The notes beneath the pieces were generated by a model. That model made no database searches and was not told the DNA's origin. It saw nothing but the letters and a program-made list of their open reading frames with translations. The position numbers were made by a program, and so were the translations under genes. Of a stretch of 64,000 nucleotides of DNA, positions 52,662 to 63,959 are shown in pieces; position 1 is the first letter of the stretch; each line of letters starts with the position of its first letter. Source of the DNA: Proteobacteria bacterium SG_bin9 (GTDB taxonomy: Bacteria; Pseudomonadota; Alphaproteobacteria; Rhizobiales; Xanthobacteraceae); contig LWDM01000044.1 of NCBI GenBank assembly GCA_002083525.1, positions 134,314 to 198,313 of the forward strand, written 5' to 3'.

Positions 52662-53843
52662 ATGGCTCAAGCTGATCGAAACGCCGCCATTATCGTTGCC
52701 GCAGGCCGCGGTCTGCGCGCCGGCGCCGGCGGCCCGAAACAATACCGGACGATTGCCGGCCGGCCTGTGATTGCCCGTTCACTCGAACCGTTCTGCACAC
52801 ATCCGCGCATCGCTGCGGTTCAGCCGGTTCTCAATCCCGACGACATCGCGATGTTCAACAGCGCGGTCGCGGGTCTGCGCCTGCGCGCACCGGTGAACGG
52901 CGGCGCGACGCGTCAGGCGTCCGTACGCGCGGGACTTGAAGCGCTGGCCAGCGATCCGCCGGAGGTCGTGCTGATCCACGATGCGGCGCGCGCCTTCGTC
53001 AGCGAGGCTGTCATTGCACGTGCCATCGACGCCGCGCATGCGACCGGCGCGGCGATCCCTGCCGTTGCGGTGACCGACACCATCAAGGCGGTCGACGCCG
53101 CCGGCCACATCGTTGCGACACCGGACCGTTCGACCTTGCGGATCGCGCAGACCCCGCAGGCGTTTCGCTTCGATGCCATTCTCGATGCGCATCGCCGCGC
53201 CGCGCGCGAAGGCCGCGACGATTTCACCGACGATGCCGCGATCGCCGAATGGGCGGGATTGACGGTCGCAACCTTTGAAGGCGATGTTCTGAACATGAAG
53301 CTCACGACTCCGGAAGATTTTCAGCGCGAGGAAGCGCGGCTTGCCGCGTCGCTCGGCGACGTCCGGCATGGCTCCGGCTACGACGTGCACGCGTTCGGCG
53401 ACGGCGATCACGTCTGGCTCTGCGGCATCAAGGTGCCGTTCGATCGGGGCTTTCTCGCACACTCGGATGGCGACGTCGGCCTGCATGCGCTGGTCGATGC
53501 CATTCTCGGCGCGCTGGCCGATGGCGACATCGGCTCGCACTTCCCGCCGAGCGATCCGAAGTGGAAGGGCGCGGCATCGGATCAGTTCCTGAAGTACGCG
53601 ATAGATCTGGTGGCGAAGCGCGGCGGCCGTGTCGCGCATCTCGATGTGACGATGGTTTGCGAAGCGCCGAAGATCGGGCCGCTGCGCGATCAGATGCGCG
53701 CCAAGATCGCCGAGATCACTGGCCTGCCCATCTCGCGCGTGTCGGTGAAAGCCACCACCAGCGAACGTCTCGGCTTCACCGGACGGCAGGAAGGTATCGC
53801 CGCCATCGGCAGCGCCACCATCCGCCTGCCCTGGGACAACTGA
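52662..53843 (+). CDS. ispDF: Bifunctional IspD/IspF of the MEP isoprenoid pathway
   Basis: 393 residues. The N-terminal half is IspD (cytidylyl transfer to MEP; AAGRGLRAGAGGPKQY, HDAARAFVS, TPQAFRFD). The C-terminal half from about 227 is IspF (2C-methyl-D-erythritol 2,4-cyclodiphosphate synthase; GSGYDVHAFGDGDH with Asp and His zinc ligands, AHSDGDVGLHALVDAILGA). The fusion is characteristic of alphaproteobacteria and catalyses steps 3 and 5 of the pathway. ATG 52662 chosen; there is no good ribosome-binding site, and a GTG/ATG upstream frame (52602) adds a non-conserved peptide. Confidence 0.95.
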   Translation: MAQADRNAAIIVAAGRGLRAGAGGPKQYRTIAGRPVIARSLEPFCTHPRIAAVQPVLNPDDIAMFNSAVAGLRLRAPVNGGATRQASVRAGLEALASDPPEVVLIHDAARAFVSEAVIARAIDAAHATGAAIPAVAVTDTIKAVDAAGHIVATPDRSTLRIAQTPQAFRFDAILDAHRRAAREGRDDFTDDAAIAEWAGLTVATFEGDVLNMKLTTPEDFQREEARLAASLGDVRHGSGYDVHAFGDGDHVWLCGIKVPFDRGFLAHSDGDVGLHALVDAILGALADGDIGSHFPPSDPKWKGAASDQFLKYAIDLVAKRGGRVAHLDVTMVCEAPKIGPLRDQMRAKIAEITGLPISRVSVKATTSERLGFTGRQEGIAAIGSATIRLPWDN

Positions 53844-53845
53844 AA

Positions 53846-54457
53846 ATGGCTGGCGCTGGCAACGAACCCCGCGCATTAGCCCGATCGCTGCTCGATCTCT
53901 GCCGTTCACGCAAAATGATGATCGCGACTGCCGAGTCCTGCACCGGCGGGCTCGTCGCTGCGGCGCTCACCGAGATTCCCGGATCGTCCGCCGTCGTCGA
54001 TCGCGGCTTCGTCACCTACTCCAACGACGCCAAACACAAGATGCTCGGCGTCAGCATCGATACGCTCGAGACCTTCGGTGCCGTCAGCAAGGAAACCGCG
54101 ATGGCGATGGCCGTCGGCGCGCTGGAGGCGGCCGATGCCGATCTCGCGGTGTCGATCACCGGCATTGCCGGGCCCGGTGGCGCGACGCCGGGAAAGCCCG
54201 TCGGATTGGTGCATTTCGCTGCCGCTGCGCGTGACGGACGCATCGTCGCGCGCGAATTCCGGTTCGGCGCGGTTGGCCGCAGCAACGTGCGGCAACGTTC
54301 GGTGCTGGAAGCGTTGAAGCTGTTGATGGAACTGGCGCGCGGGCCCGCGAAAGCCGCGGTCAAACGCCCGGGCGCGGCGCCCGGTAGATCGCGTCTGCGC
54401 GCGCCTCGAACGCCGAGACGAAGCGCTGGAACGCGGCGTCGAACATCGCGCCCATGA
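53846..54457 (+). CDS. pncC: CinA C-terminal domain protein (nicotinamide-nucleotide amidohydrolase)
   Basis: 203 residues. The core (1-165) is the CinA/PncC amidohydrolase: MIATAESCTGGLVAAALTEIPGSS with the catalytic Ser, FVTYSNDAK and SITGIAGPGGATPGKPVG. Recycles nicotinamide mononucleotide. The last ~33 residues (arginine-rich, RAPRTPRRSAGTRRR) are read from DNA that encodes the convergent ratA on the other strand, overlapping it by 98 bases; they look like read-through after loss of the normal stop. Two bases separate ATG from the ispDF stop. Confidence 0.9.
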   Translation: MAGAGNEPRALARSLLDLCRSRKMMIATAESCTGGLVAAALTEIPGSSAVVDRGFVTYSNDAKHKMLGVSIDTLETFGAVSKETAMAMAVGALEAADADLAVSITGIAGPGGATPGKPVGLVHFAAAARDGRIVAREFRFGAVGRSNVRQRSVLEALKLLMELARGPAKAAVKRPGAAPGRSRLRAPRTPRRSAGTRRRTSRP

Positions 54458-54827
54458 GTATTGCCAGCATCCGGCTCTTGAACTCGTAGGCAATGAAGAA
54501 GCCGACATCGCTGGCGTCTTCGCCCCTCGCGGTGAAAGTCCAGCGGTTCTCAAGCTTCGAGAATGGCCCGCGCAGATACTCGACCAGTATCTTCAGATTT
54601 GGCCGGTCGAGCGTAACGCGGCTGGTAAAACTCTCGCGCACCAGTTTGAACGACACCGTCATGTCGGCGACGATGACCTCGCGGCCTTCAGCATCGGTCG
54701 TACGCTGACGCACCTTCAGCGACTGGCAAAGCGGCACGAATTCCGGATAACGCTCGACATCGGCGACGAGATCGAACATCTGGTCCGCGCGATGGCGGAC
54801 CCGGCGCGTGTTCATGAATTGCGGCAT
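54360..54827 (-). CDS. ratA: RatA/COQ10-like START-domain protein
   Basis: 155 residues, SRPBCC/START-type fold with a hydrophobic cavity. Family features: VADVERYPEFVPLCQSLKV and FSKLENRWTF. Members bind ubiquinone or related lipids (Coq10) or affect 50S association (RatA in E. coli, originally described as a toxin); in alphaproteobacteria the lipid role is likelier. It starts eight bases downstream of lipA (stop 54835), so the two form an operon. Its 3' end overlaps pncC on the other strand. Confidence 0.88.
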   Translation of the reverse strand: MPQFMNTRRVRHRADQMFDLVADVERYPEFVPLCQSLKVRQRTTDAEGREVIVADMTVSFKLVRESFTSRVTLDRPNLKILVEYLRGPFSKLENRWTFTARGEDASDVGFFIAYEFKSRMLAILMGAMFDAAFQRFVSAFEARADAIYRAPRPGV

Positions 54828-54834
54828 GGAAGAG

Positions 54835-55794
54835 TTATCTGGAGAGCGCTTCGCGCGCCGCCTTCAGCTTGGCGAAATCGTCGCCCGCATGGTGCGACGA
54901 GCGGGTCAGCGGGCTCGCCGAGACCATCAGGAAGCCCTTCGCATAGGCCGTCTTCTCGTAGCCCGCGAATTCATCCGGCGTCACATAGCGCATCACCGCG
55001 TGATGTTTGCGGCTCGGCTGCAGGTACTGCCCGATGGTGAGGAAGTCGACGTCGGCGGAGCGCAGGTCGTCCATCACCTGCAGCACTTCGTGCCGCTCCT
55101 CACCGAGGCCGACCATGATGCCCGACTTGGTGAAGATCGTCGGGTCGAGCTCCTTCACCCGCTGCAGCAGCCGCACCGAGTGGAAGTAACGTGCGCCTGG
55201 CCGCACCGACAGATAACGCGCCGGCACGGTTTCGAGATTGTGGTTGAACACGTCGGGCTTCGCCGCCACCACGACTTCGAGCGCGCCTTCTTTCCGCAGG
55301 AAATCAGGCGTCAGAATCTCGATTGTCGTCTGCGGGCAGCGTTCGCGGATCGCACGGATCGTTTTCGCGAAATGCTCAGCACCGCCGTCGGCAAGGTCGT
55401 CGCGGTCGACCGAGGTGATGACGATGTGGGCCAGCCCGAGCTTTGCCGTCGCTTCCGCCACGTTCTGCGGCTCATCGAGATCGAGCGCGCCGGGCATGCC
55501 GGTCTTGACGTTGCAGAAGGCGCACGCGCGGGTGCAGGTGTCGCCCATGATCATGAAGGTCGCGTGCTTCTTGTCCCAGCACTCGCCGATGTTTGGGCAG
55601 CCCGCCTCTTCGCAGACCGTCACGAGCTTGTTGTCGCGGACGATCTTGCGCGTGTCGGCATAGCCGCGGCTGGTCGGCGCGCGCACGCGGATCCAGTCCG
55701 GCTTCGGCTGCAACGGCGTATCGGGCCGATGCGCCTTTTCCGGATGCCGGGGGCGTACAGGCTGTGCGGAAACCGTATCGAGAATAACGACCAT
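54835..55794 (-). CDS. lipA: Lipoyl synthase
   Basis: 319 residues, radical SAM enzyme that inserts two sulfurs into octanoyl chains of E2 subunits and GcvH. Auxiliary cluster C61-x4-C66-x5-C72, radical-SAM cluster C87-x3-C91-x2-C94, and the late LTRSSHHA Ser that ligates the auxiliary cluster. First gene of lipA-ratA. Confidence 0.97.
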   Translation of the reverse strand: MVVILDTVSAQPVRPRHPEKAHRPDTPLQPKPDWIRVRAPTSRGYADTRKIVRDNKLVTVCEEAGCPNIGECWDKKHATFMIMGDTCTRACAFCNVKTGMPGALDLDEPQNVAEATAKLGLAHIVITSVDRDDLADGGAEHFAKTIRAIRERCPQTTIEILTPDFLRKEGALEVVVAAKPDVFNHNLETVPARYLSVRPGARYFHSVRLLQRVKELDPTIFTKSGIMVGLGEERHEVLQVMDDLRSADVDFLTIGQYLQPSRKHHAVMRYVTPDEFAGYEKTAYAKGFLMVSASPLTRSSHHAGDDFAKLKAAREALSR

Positions 55795-55869
55795 GCCCTA
55801 TCCTGCGGCTACCAATATTACCTAATCCTCAACGGCTTCTGCCGCAACCGCCGCACTCCTCCGCCCCCC

Positions 55870-56457
55870 ATGCACGAACCGATCCCTCCCGTTGGAAAGC
55901 CTCTGAACACGCGGTTTTTTGCCCGCAGCGTCCATGACGTGGCGCCGGACCTGATCGGCGCAACCATGCTGGTGGACGGAGTTGGGGGAATCATCGTCGA
56001 GGTCGAGGCCTATCACCACACCGAACCGGCCGCCCATTCCTACCGCGGGCCGACGCCCCGGAACGGCGTGATGTTCGGGCCGCCCGGCTTCGCCTACGTC
56101 TACCGCTCCTATGGCATCCACTGGTGCGTCAACATGGTCTGCGAGGCGGAAGGCTCGGCCAGCGCCGTGCTGATCCGAGCGATCGAGCCGACCCATGGGC
56201 TCGCGACGATGCGCCGCCGCCGTGGCCTGCAGGACGAGCGGACGCTCTGCTCCGGCCCGGGCAAGTTGTGCGAAGCGATGAACATCTCGATCAAACACAA
56301 CGGGTTATCGCTGCTCACGCCCCCGTTCGCGTTTCATGCGCGCCGCAAAAAGCCGGAAATCGTCACAGGCATCCGGATCGGCATCACCAAGGCGGTCGAG
56401 CTGCCCTGGCGCTACGGGCTGAAGGGCTCACGCTTTCTGAGTAAGCCGTTTCCGTAG
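55870..56457 (+). CDS. 3-methyladenine DNA glycosylase (AAG/MPG family)
   Basis: 195 residues. Excises alkylated purines (3-methyladenine, hypoxanthine). Motifs: DVAPDLIGATML, IIVEVEAYHHTEPAAHS (with Glu of the active site), GPPGFAYVYRSYGIHWCVNMV and RTLCSGPGKLCEAM. Human-type fold also found in many bacteria. ATG 55870 chosen; a frame continues upstream over lipA but has no family similarity there. Confidence 0.93.
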   Translation: MHEPIPPVGKPLNTRFFARSVHDVAPDLIGATMLVDGVGGIIVEVEAYHHTEPAAHSYRGPTPRNGVMFGPPGFAYVYRSYGIHWCVNMVCEAEGSASAVLIRAIEPTHGLATMRRRRGLQDERTLCSGPGKLCEAMNISIKHNGLSLLTPPFAFHARRKKPEIVTGIRIGITKAVELPWRYGLKGSRFLSKPFP

Positions 56458-56553
56458 GAAGCCCGGCTGGCGCCGATCCCGTGGCTCGCCTCGGTATTTT
56501 GGTATTAGTCTTGCAGGGAACTCGCGGGGAAGAAACAAGCCAGGGGGCTGGCC

Positions 56554-56679
56554 ATGGTCAAAGAATCGGAATCGTTACCTTTGTGGGTGTGGCTTGCGCT
56601 GGGGATGATCGTGGTCGGTTCGGCGATCTACGTGATCATGGCGTTCGCGATTGAGCACATGATGGCGGTCATGCAGTAA
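56554..56679 (+). CDS. 41-residue single-pass membrane peptide coupled to the metallophosphoesterase
   Basis: Starts MVKESESLPLW at ATG 56554 and contains one helix, LALGMIVVGSAIYVIMAFAI, then EHMMAVMQ. GGGGG lies 5-9 bases upstream. Its TAA stop overlaps the ATG of the phosphoesterase (TAATG, 56677-56681), so the two are translationally coupled. Function unknown; coupling suggests it anchors or regulates that enzyme. Confidence 0.65.
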   Translation: MVKESESLPLWVWLALGMIVVGSAIYVIMAFAIEHMMAVMQ

Positions 56680-57506
56680 TGCGATGTCTGATCGTCGCTG
56701 ACCTGCATTACTCACTGCCGCAGTTCGACTGGCTTCTCAGCGCAAGTTCGCAATTTGACGCCGTCATCTTCGCCGGCGACGCGCTCGACATCGGCTCGTT
56801 TGTCGATGTTCGCGCACAAATTCTTGTCGTGCAGAAATATCTCGGACTGCTCGCGAGCAAGACCCGCGTCATGCTGTGCTCAGGCAATCACGACCTTGAT
56901 GAGCGCAGCCCCGAAGGCGAGAAAATCTCGCGCTGGATTGGCATGGTGCGCGAATTGGGCATTGCATGCGATGGCGACAGTCTGACGATTGGCGACACTC
57001 TCTTCACCGTCTGCCCGTGGTGGGACGGACCGTTAGTCCGCGCACAGATCGTCCGGCAACTTGAGGAGGCCGCCCCAAAACGTCCGCGCCAATGGGTCTG
57101 GGTGCATCACGCGCCACCGGCGAATTCTCCGGTCAGCTGGGGCGGCAAGCGTTCGTTCGGCGACGTCGAGCTGGTGCAATGGATCGATACCTACAAGCCG
57201 GACTTCGTCATCTCGGGCCACGTCCACCAATCGCCGTTCATCCAGGACGGCTCCTGGTTCGACAGGATAGGCAACACGTGGGTATTCAATGCCGGGCTGC
57301 AGCTGGGCCGCCCGCCGGTCTGCATCGTCGTCGATTGCGACGAAGCGAAGGCCTATTGGCTTGCGGCGGAATACGCGCAGTGGATCGATCTGAACGCGCC
57401 GCTGCAGCGGCCGGCGCACACCATCACGAAAGCACCGGACTGGCTCATACTCTTGGATCGGATCGCAGATCCGATCCCGGAGAAACCTCAGATGGCGGCA
57501 GGTTGA
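56679..57506 (+). CDS. Calcineurin-like metallophosphoesterase
   Basis: 275 residues. Metal motifs in order: DLH near the N-terminus (ADLHYS), GDALD, GNHDLDE, HHAPP and GHVHQSPF, the full set of the calcineurin fold. Members include cyclic-nucleotide phosphodiesterases, nucleotidases and diadenosine tetraphosphatases. Coupled to the upstream membrane peptide and convergent, with 62 bases of overlap, with a cyclic-nucleotide-binding protein, which hints at a cNMP substrate (inference). Confidence 0.88.
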   Translation: MRCLIVADLHYSLPQFDWLLSASSQFDAVIFAGDALDIGSFVDVRAQILVVQKYLGLLASKTRVMLCSGNHDLDERSPEGEKISRWIGMVRELGIACDGDSLTIGDTLFTVCPWWDGPLVRAQIVRQLEEAAPKRPRQWVWVHHAPPANSPVSWGGKRSFGDVELVQWIDTYKPDFVISGHVHQSPFIQDGSWFDRIGNTWVFNAGLQLGRPPVCIVVDCDEAKAYWLAAEYAQWIDLNAPLQRPAHTITKAPDWLILLDRIADPIPEKPQMAAG

Positions 57507-57930
57507 CCATGCTGGCGAGCACCTCGCTGACCATCGAAAGATGCGACCCGTGTCCTTCATATTGCCGCTTGATGTCGGCAAGATAGCTCGTTGCGACGTT
57601 GAGCCGCTGTGCGAGCATTTTGGCGATGTAGAAGGCGACGGCCGGCTGCATGCGCAGAAACTCGGCGGCGTCATTGATTTCATAGACGGACGATATCTTG
57701 GCGACGCGAACCGTCGCCGTATGCGGCAGCTGCAGCAGACATGACATCTCGCCGACGATCGCGCCCGCTTCGGTCAGGCTGGCGACGACAGTGTCGCCCT
57801 TGACGACTTCCAGTTGCCCCTCGATCAGAACGAACAGGTGGCCGGTCGAACTGCCCTCGTGGATGATGACGGTGCCTTCGGGCAGCTCGCGCCGGTGGCC
57901 CTCTTCGCAATATTTGAGTACGGCGCGCAT
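57445..57930 (-). CDS. Cyclic-nucleotide-binding (Crp/Fnr-type) domain protein without DNA-binding domain
   Basis: 161 residues, a single cNMP-binding barrel: EGTVIIHEGSSTGHLFVLIEGQLEV and VGEMSCLLQLPHTATVRV (the phosphate-binding cassette, where the usual GE is retained). A helical C-terminal part follows but no helix-turn-helix is seen, so it is not a CRP-like activator; it may be a regulatory partner. ATG 57930 is preferred because GGGAG precedes it; a GTG at 57966 would add 12 residues. Overlaps the metallophosphoesterase 3' end. Confidence 0.85.
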   Translation of the reverse strand: MRAVLKYCEEGHRRELPEGTVIIHEGSSTGHLFVLIEGQLEVVKGDTVVASLTEAGAIVGEMSCLLQLPHTATVRVAKISSVYEINDAAEFLRMQPAVAFYIAKMLAQRLNVATSYLADIKRQYEGHGSHLSMVSEVLASMVNLPPSEVSPGSDLRSDPRV

Positions 57931-58034
57931 TCCGTTGAACTCCCGCACCAACGTTAGACGTGCCACCCGTCAGTGGTCGAACGAATTGTATCAGCTTGTT
58001 GCTTAAATTGTCAGCAGGCCGGCGAGCCAATGGC

Positions 58035-58421
58035 TTACACCGGGTGGTGACATACCGCCTCGATGCGGTTGCCGTCCGGATCGCGCAGGAAGGCCGCATA
58101 GTAGTGCGTGTGGTAATCGCGCAGGCCCGGTGCGCCGTCGTCGCTGCCGCCACTCTCGACCCCGGCATCCCAGAACAGATCGACCTGCGTGCGTGACTGA
58201 GCCTTGAAGCACCAGTGGCGGCCGAATGCCTCCTCCGGCTTCGCGCCCTTGCGGATCGAGATGTAGACGCGGTCGGGATAGGACGGCCGCGCTCGCTCGC
58301 CATAGCCGAGCCAGTCGTCGCGGCGGCCGACCTTGACCACCCCGAGCGCTTTCATCACCGCGTCGTAGAAACGCTCGGCGGCGGCGATGTCAGAGACCGT
58401 GATGGAAACGTGGTCGAGCAT
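58035..58421 (-). CDS. VOC-family (glyoxalase/bleomycin-resistance-type) protein
   Basis: 128 residues. Two beta-alpha-beta-beta-beta modules; MLDHVSITVSDIAAAERFYD at the N-terminus and AAFLRDPDGNRIEAVCH at the C-terminus supply the metal-binding His and Glu in the expected places. Metal-dependent lyase, dioxygenase or binding protein; substrate unknown. It starts seven bases downstream of the valS stop (58428). Confidence 0.88.
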   Translation of the reverse strand: MLDHVSITVSDIAAAERFYDAVMKALGVVKVGRRDDWLGYGERARPSYPDRVYISIRKGAKPEEAFGRHWCFKAQSRTQVDLFWDAGVESGGSDDGAPGLRDYHTHYYAAFLRDPDGNRIEAVCHHPV

Positions 58422-58427
58422 GCGTCC

Positions 58428-61286
<2,859 letters not shown>

Positions 61287-61438
61287 GGCGGCGGATCACG
61301 GGACTGGACGCCGGCAGCATGATCCCGTCGGGGAACCGCTCAGAAGGCGTCAATGGAGCTTGATGATGGAGGGTTAAACCCTGCGGGCAGGAACCAAGTC
61401 AACCCGCCGATATCAGGCGTTTGTAGCCAATTTGCCGG

Positions 61439-62134
61439 TTAACGGCCGCCGCGGGAGACGCGTTCGATCTCGGCCTTGACGATCCGCTCGACGAGGCCCG
61501 GCAGGTTGTCATCGAGCCAGGATTTCAGCATCGGCCGCAGCATCTCTTTGACGAGATCCTCCAGCGTGCGCGCATTGTTGCTGAGCACCGTATGCGCCAG
61601 CGAATTGAATGCCGACTCGACTGCGAACACCGTCGTGTTCGACAGCATCGGTGCCGGTTCCGGTTCGTGCTGGGCCGGCGCGGGCGGCGGCTCATAGGCC
61701 CGCTGACGCGGCGGCTCCCTCGCCGGCGGTGGCGGCTCTGAAAACTCGAGATCGTCGACCGGCTCGACGTGTTTGGGCGCCGGGCTCGGCACCGCCATCT
61801 GCTCGGTCAATTCGAAAACGTCTGCTTCCGGCTCAGGTTCGGGCTGCGGCGCACGAACTTCGGCCTCCGACGTTTCGACGTCGAGGCTCGCCAGCATCGC
61901 GTCGATATCGTCCTGGCTGTTGCTGGCATTCGACGCCGGTGGTGGCGGCGGAGGCGGAGCAGCGCGCGCAGGCTGGGGCGCGGCCGCCTTGGGGGGTGCG
62001 GGTGCCGGCTCCGGTTTCGCCGGAGGCGCCGCCGCGCCTGCAACGGGCTTGGCTTCGTCGTCGGCAATGATGCGCCTGATCGACGCAAGAATTTCCTCCA
62101 TCGAGGGTTCTTGCGCTTTGGCCGCTTGCGTCAT
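61439..62134 (-). CDS. popZ: PopZ-like polar organising protein (DUF2497)
   Basis: 231 residues. N-terminal helix EPSMEEILASIRRIIADDEA, a Pro/Ala/Glu-rich disordered middle (about 35-160), and a C-terminal oligomerising region with FNSLAHTVLSNNARTLEDLV and MLRPMLKSWLDDNLPGLVERI. This layout matches PopZ, which forms polymeric hubs at cell poles and anchors ParB/parS. ATG 62134 is chosen with GGGG upstream; GTG 62158 is eight codons earlier. It lies between valS and tolC on the same strand, a conserved order. Confidence 0.9.
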   Translation of the reverse strand: MTQAAKAQEPSMEEILASIRRIIADDEAKPVAGAAAPPAKPEPAPAPPKAAAPQPARAAPPPPPPPASNASNSQDDIDAMLASLDVETSEAEVRAPQPEPEPEADVFELTEQMAVPSPAPKHVEPVDDLEFSEPPPPAREPPRQRAYEPPPAPAQHEPEPAPMLSNTTVFAVESAFNSLAHTVLSNNARTLEDLVKEMLRPMLKSWLDDNLPGLVERIVKAEIERVSRGGR

Positions 62135-62337
62135 TTCCGACCCCACATCATCGGTCACTCATTCGAATCGCACCTTCGGACCTGGAGACGCCGCAGGTCA
62201 CGCATGGCGAGTCACGCATGATTCGAATCGATCCGAATCCTCAAATGAGGCTATGTCATTGCAAGAATCGATTGCAAGGGAGCCGCCTGCAAACGCAGAC
62301 GTTCACCACGGTTTTCGATATCGCCGTGCGATAGCGA

Positions 62338-63750
62338 TCAGCGCCCGTCGGGGATCCGCAAGCCGAACCAGCTATCGCGAACCTGATGATAGTGGACGCT
62401 CGGATCGTAGACGGTGGTGTTCAGCTTCAGCACTTGCGGCGACAGGCGGCCGACGGCGCTCAGCACGCTGTAGGACGCCACCACCCGGTCGTGCTGCGCG
62501 GTGACGAGCGCAACGCGTGCGTTCACCAGCGCCTGCTGGGCGTTGAGGACGTCGAGCGTGGTGCGCTGGCCGACGCGGGCTTCTTCGCGCACGCCATTCA
62601 GTGCGATTTCGGACGCCGCGACCTGCGCCTGGGCCGATTGCACCTGCGCCTTGCCGGCCGCGAGCTGGCCCCACGCCTGAGCAACGGTCGCGCGCGTCTG
62701 GTCGCGGACCTGTTCGAGGTTGAGGCGCTGCTGTGCCAGCGTTTCCTTGGACTGACGGATCAGCGCGTATTCGCCGCCGCCCTGGAAGATCGGCACCGAG
62801 AGCTGCGCCGAGCCGACCGCCGTGAACTGCCGCGGAACGGTGAGCGACACGTCGTAGTTCTGCTGGACGCTGGCTTGTAACGAAAGCGTCGGGAACAGTG
62901 CGCCTTCGTTGATCTTGACCTGAAGGTGGCTGACGTCGATTCCGTACATCGCCGCCGTGACGTTGGGATTCTCGACCAGGCCGAGATTGGTCGCCGCTGC
63001 AAGCGTTGCCGGCAGGAAGCGGTCCACCGGCGAACCCGGCGCTAAACTCTCCGGATCGTTGCCGATGATGCGGCGGAAATTCGCGCGCGTGGTGGTGAGG
63101 TTGGACTCCGCCGTCAGCAGCTGGGTGCGGCCCGCGGCCAATTGCGATTCGGACTGCGCCACGTCGGTGCGCGTCACTTCGCCAACGTTGAAACGATCGC
63201 GCGTCTGCTTCAGCGTCTGCTCCAGCACGCGCACGTTGCTGCGCTGAACCTCGACGATTGCCGCGTCGCGCAGATAGTCCATGTAGATGGTCGCAGCCGA
63301 AAGCAGGACCGTTTGCTCCAACACGCGCAGGCCTTCGCGCGCAGCCGATACCTGGCTTTCAGCCGCTCGTGTGCGGTTTGCGGTCTGCTGCCCGTTGTAG
63401 ATGTTCTGCGTCAAGGTGGCGCCGACACCACGCGGATACGTGACGCCGTTGAGAATCGATGAGGTCGTTCCGGCTGCCGTCGACGTCTGGCTCTTGAAGT
63501 CCGAGTATTGTCCACCCGCGTTGGCGGTGATCGACACACGCGGGCGATAACCCGAGAGCGCTTGCGGCACGCCTTCGTCGGTTGCGCGCACCGATGCACG
63601 CTGTGCATTGAGTTGCGGATTATTCTGATAGGCGCGCACCAGCGCGCCTTCGATCGTGTCACTGAGCGCGGATGTCGCCAGCGACGAACTCGCCAGCAGC
63701 CCCGCTGCCAGCACTCCCAAAATCCGCGTCGCCCTACGCGTCACCGGCAT
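62338..63750 (-). CDS. tolC: TolC-type outer-membrane efflux channel
   Basis: 470 residues. Signal peptide (ILGVLAAGLLASSSLATSALS), then two repeats of the OEP coiled-coil motif, including ALVRAYQNNPQLNAQRASV and EARVGQRTTLDVLNAQQALV. It forms the outer-membrane tunnel for tripartite drug efflux and type I secretion. Both OEP repeats complete. Downstream of the pcm-like fragment. Confidence 0.95.
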   Translation of the reverse strand: MPVTRRATRILGVLAAGLLASSSLATSALSDTIEGALVRAYQNNPQLNAQRASVRATDEGVPQALSGYRPRVSITANAGGQYSDFKSQTSTAAGTTSSILNGVTYPRGVGATLTQNIYNGQQTANRTRAAESQVSAAREGLRVLEQTVLLSAATIYMDYLRDAAIVEVQRSNVRVLEQTLKQTRDRFNVGEVTRTDVAQSESQLAAGRTQLLTAESNLTTTRANFRRIIGNDPESLAPGSPVDRFLPATLAAATNLGLVENPNVTAAMYGIDVSHLQVKINEGALFPTLSLQASVQQNYDVSLTVPRQFTAVGSAQLSVPIFQGGGEYALIRQSKETLAQQRLNLEQVRDQTRATVAQAWGQLAAGKAQVQSAQAQVAASEIALNGVREEARVGQRTTLDVLNAQQALVNARVALVTAQHDRVVASYSVLSAVGRLSPQVLKLNTTVYDPSVHYHQVRDSWFGLRIPDGR

Positions 63751-63959
63751 TCACTTTCCCCTTCGCCGATCACTCGTGATCGACGCACGCGGCGGCGCGC
63801 TCCATGACGGAACGACAACGCCCCCACTCCGGCACCATATGGCACCGCACGCCCCAGGCGTAAGCCCCCACATCCAAAGACTTCGGAAGTGGGACATCCA
63901 AGCTACACTTTTGAAATCGTGTGACGATTCGGCTCCGATCGTCACTCCGACTTTACCCG

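Noticed and set aside
54808..55869. Long upstream extension of the DNA glycosylase frame across lipA
   Set aside because: The family-like sequence begins at 55870; the upstream part is antisense of lipA.
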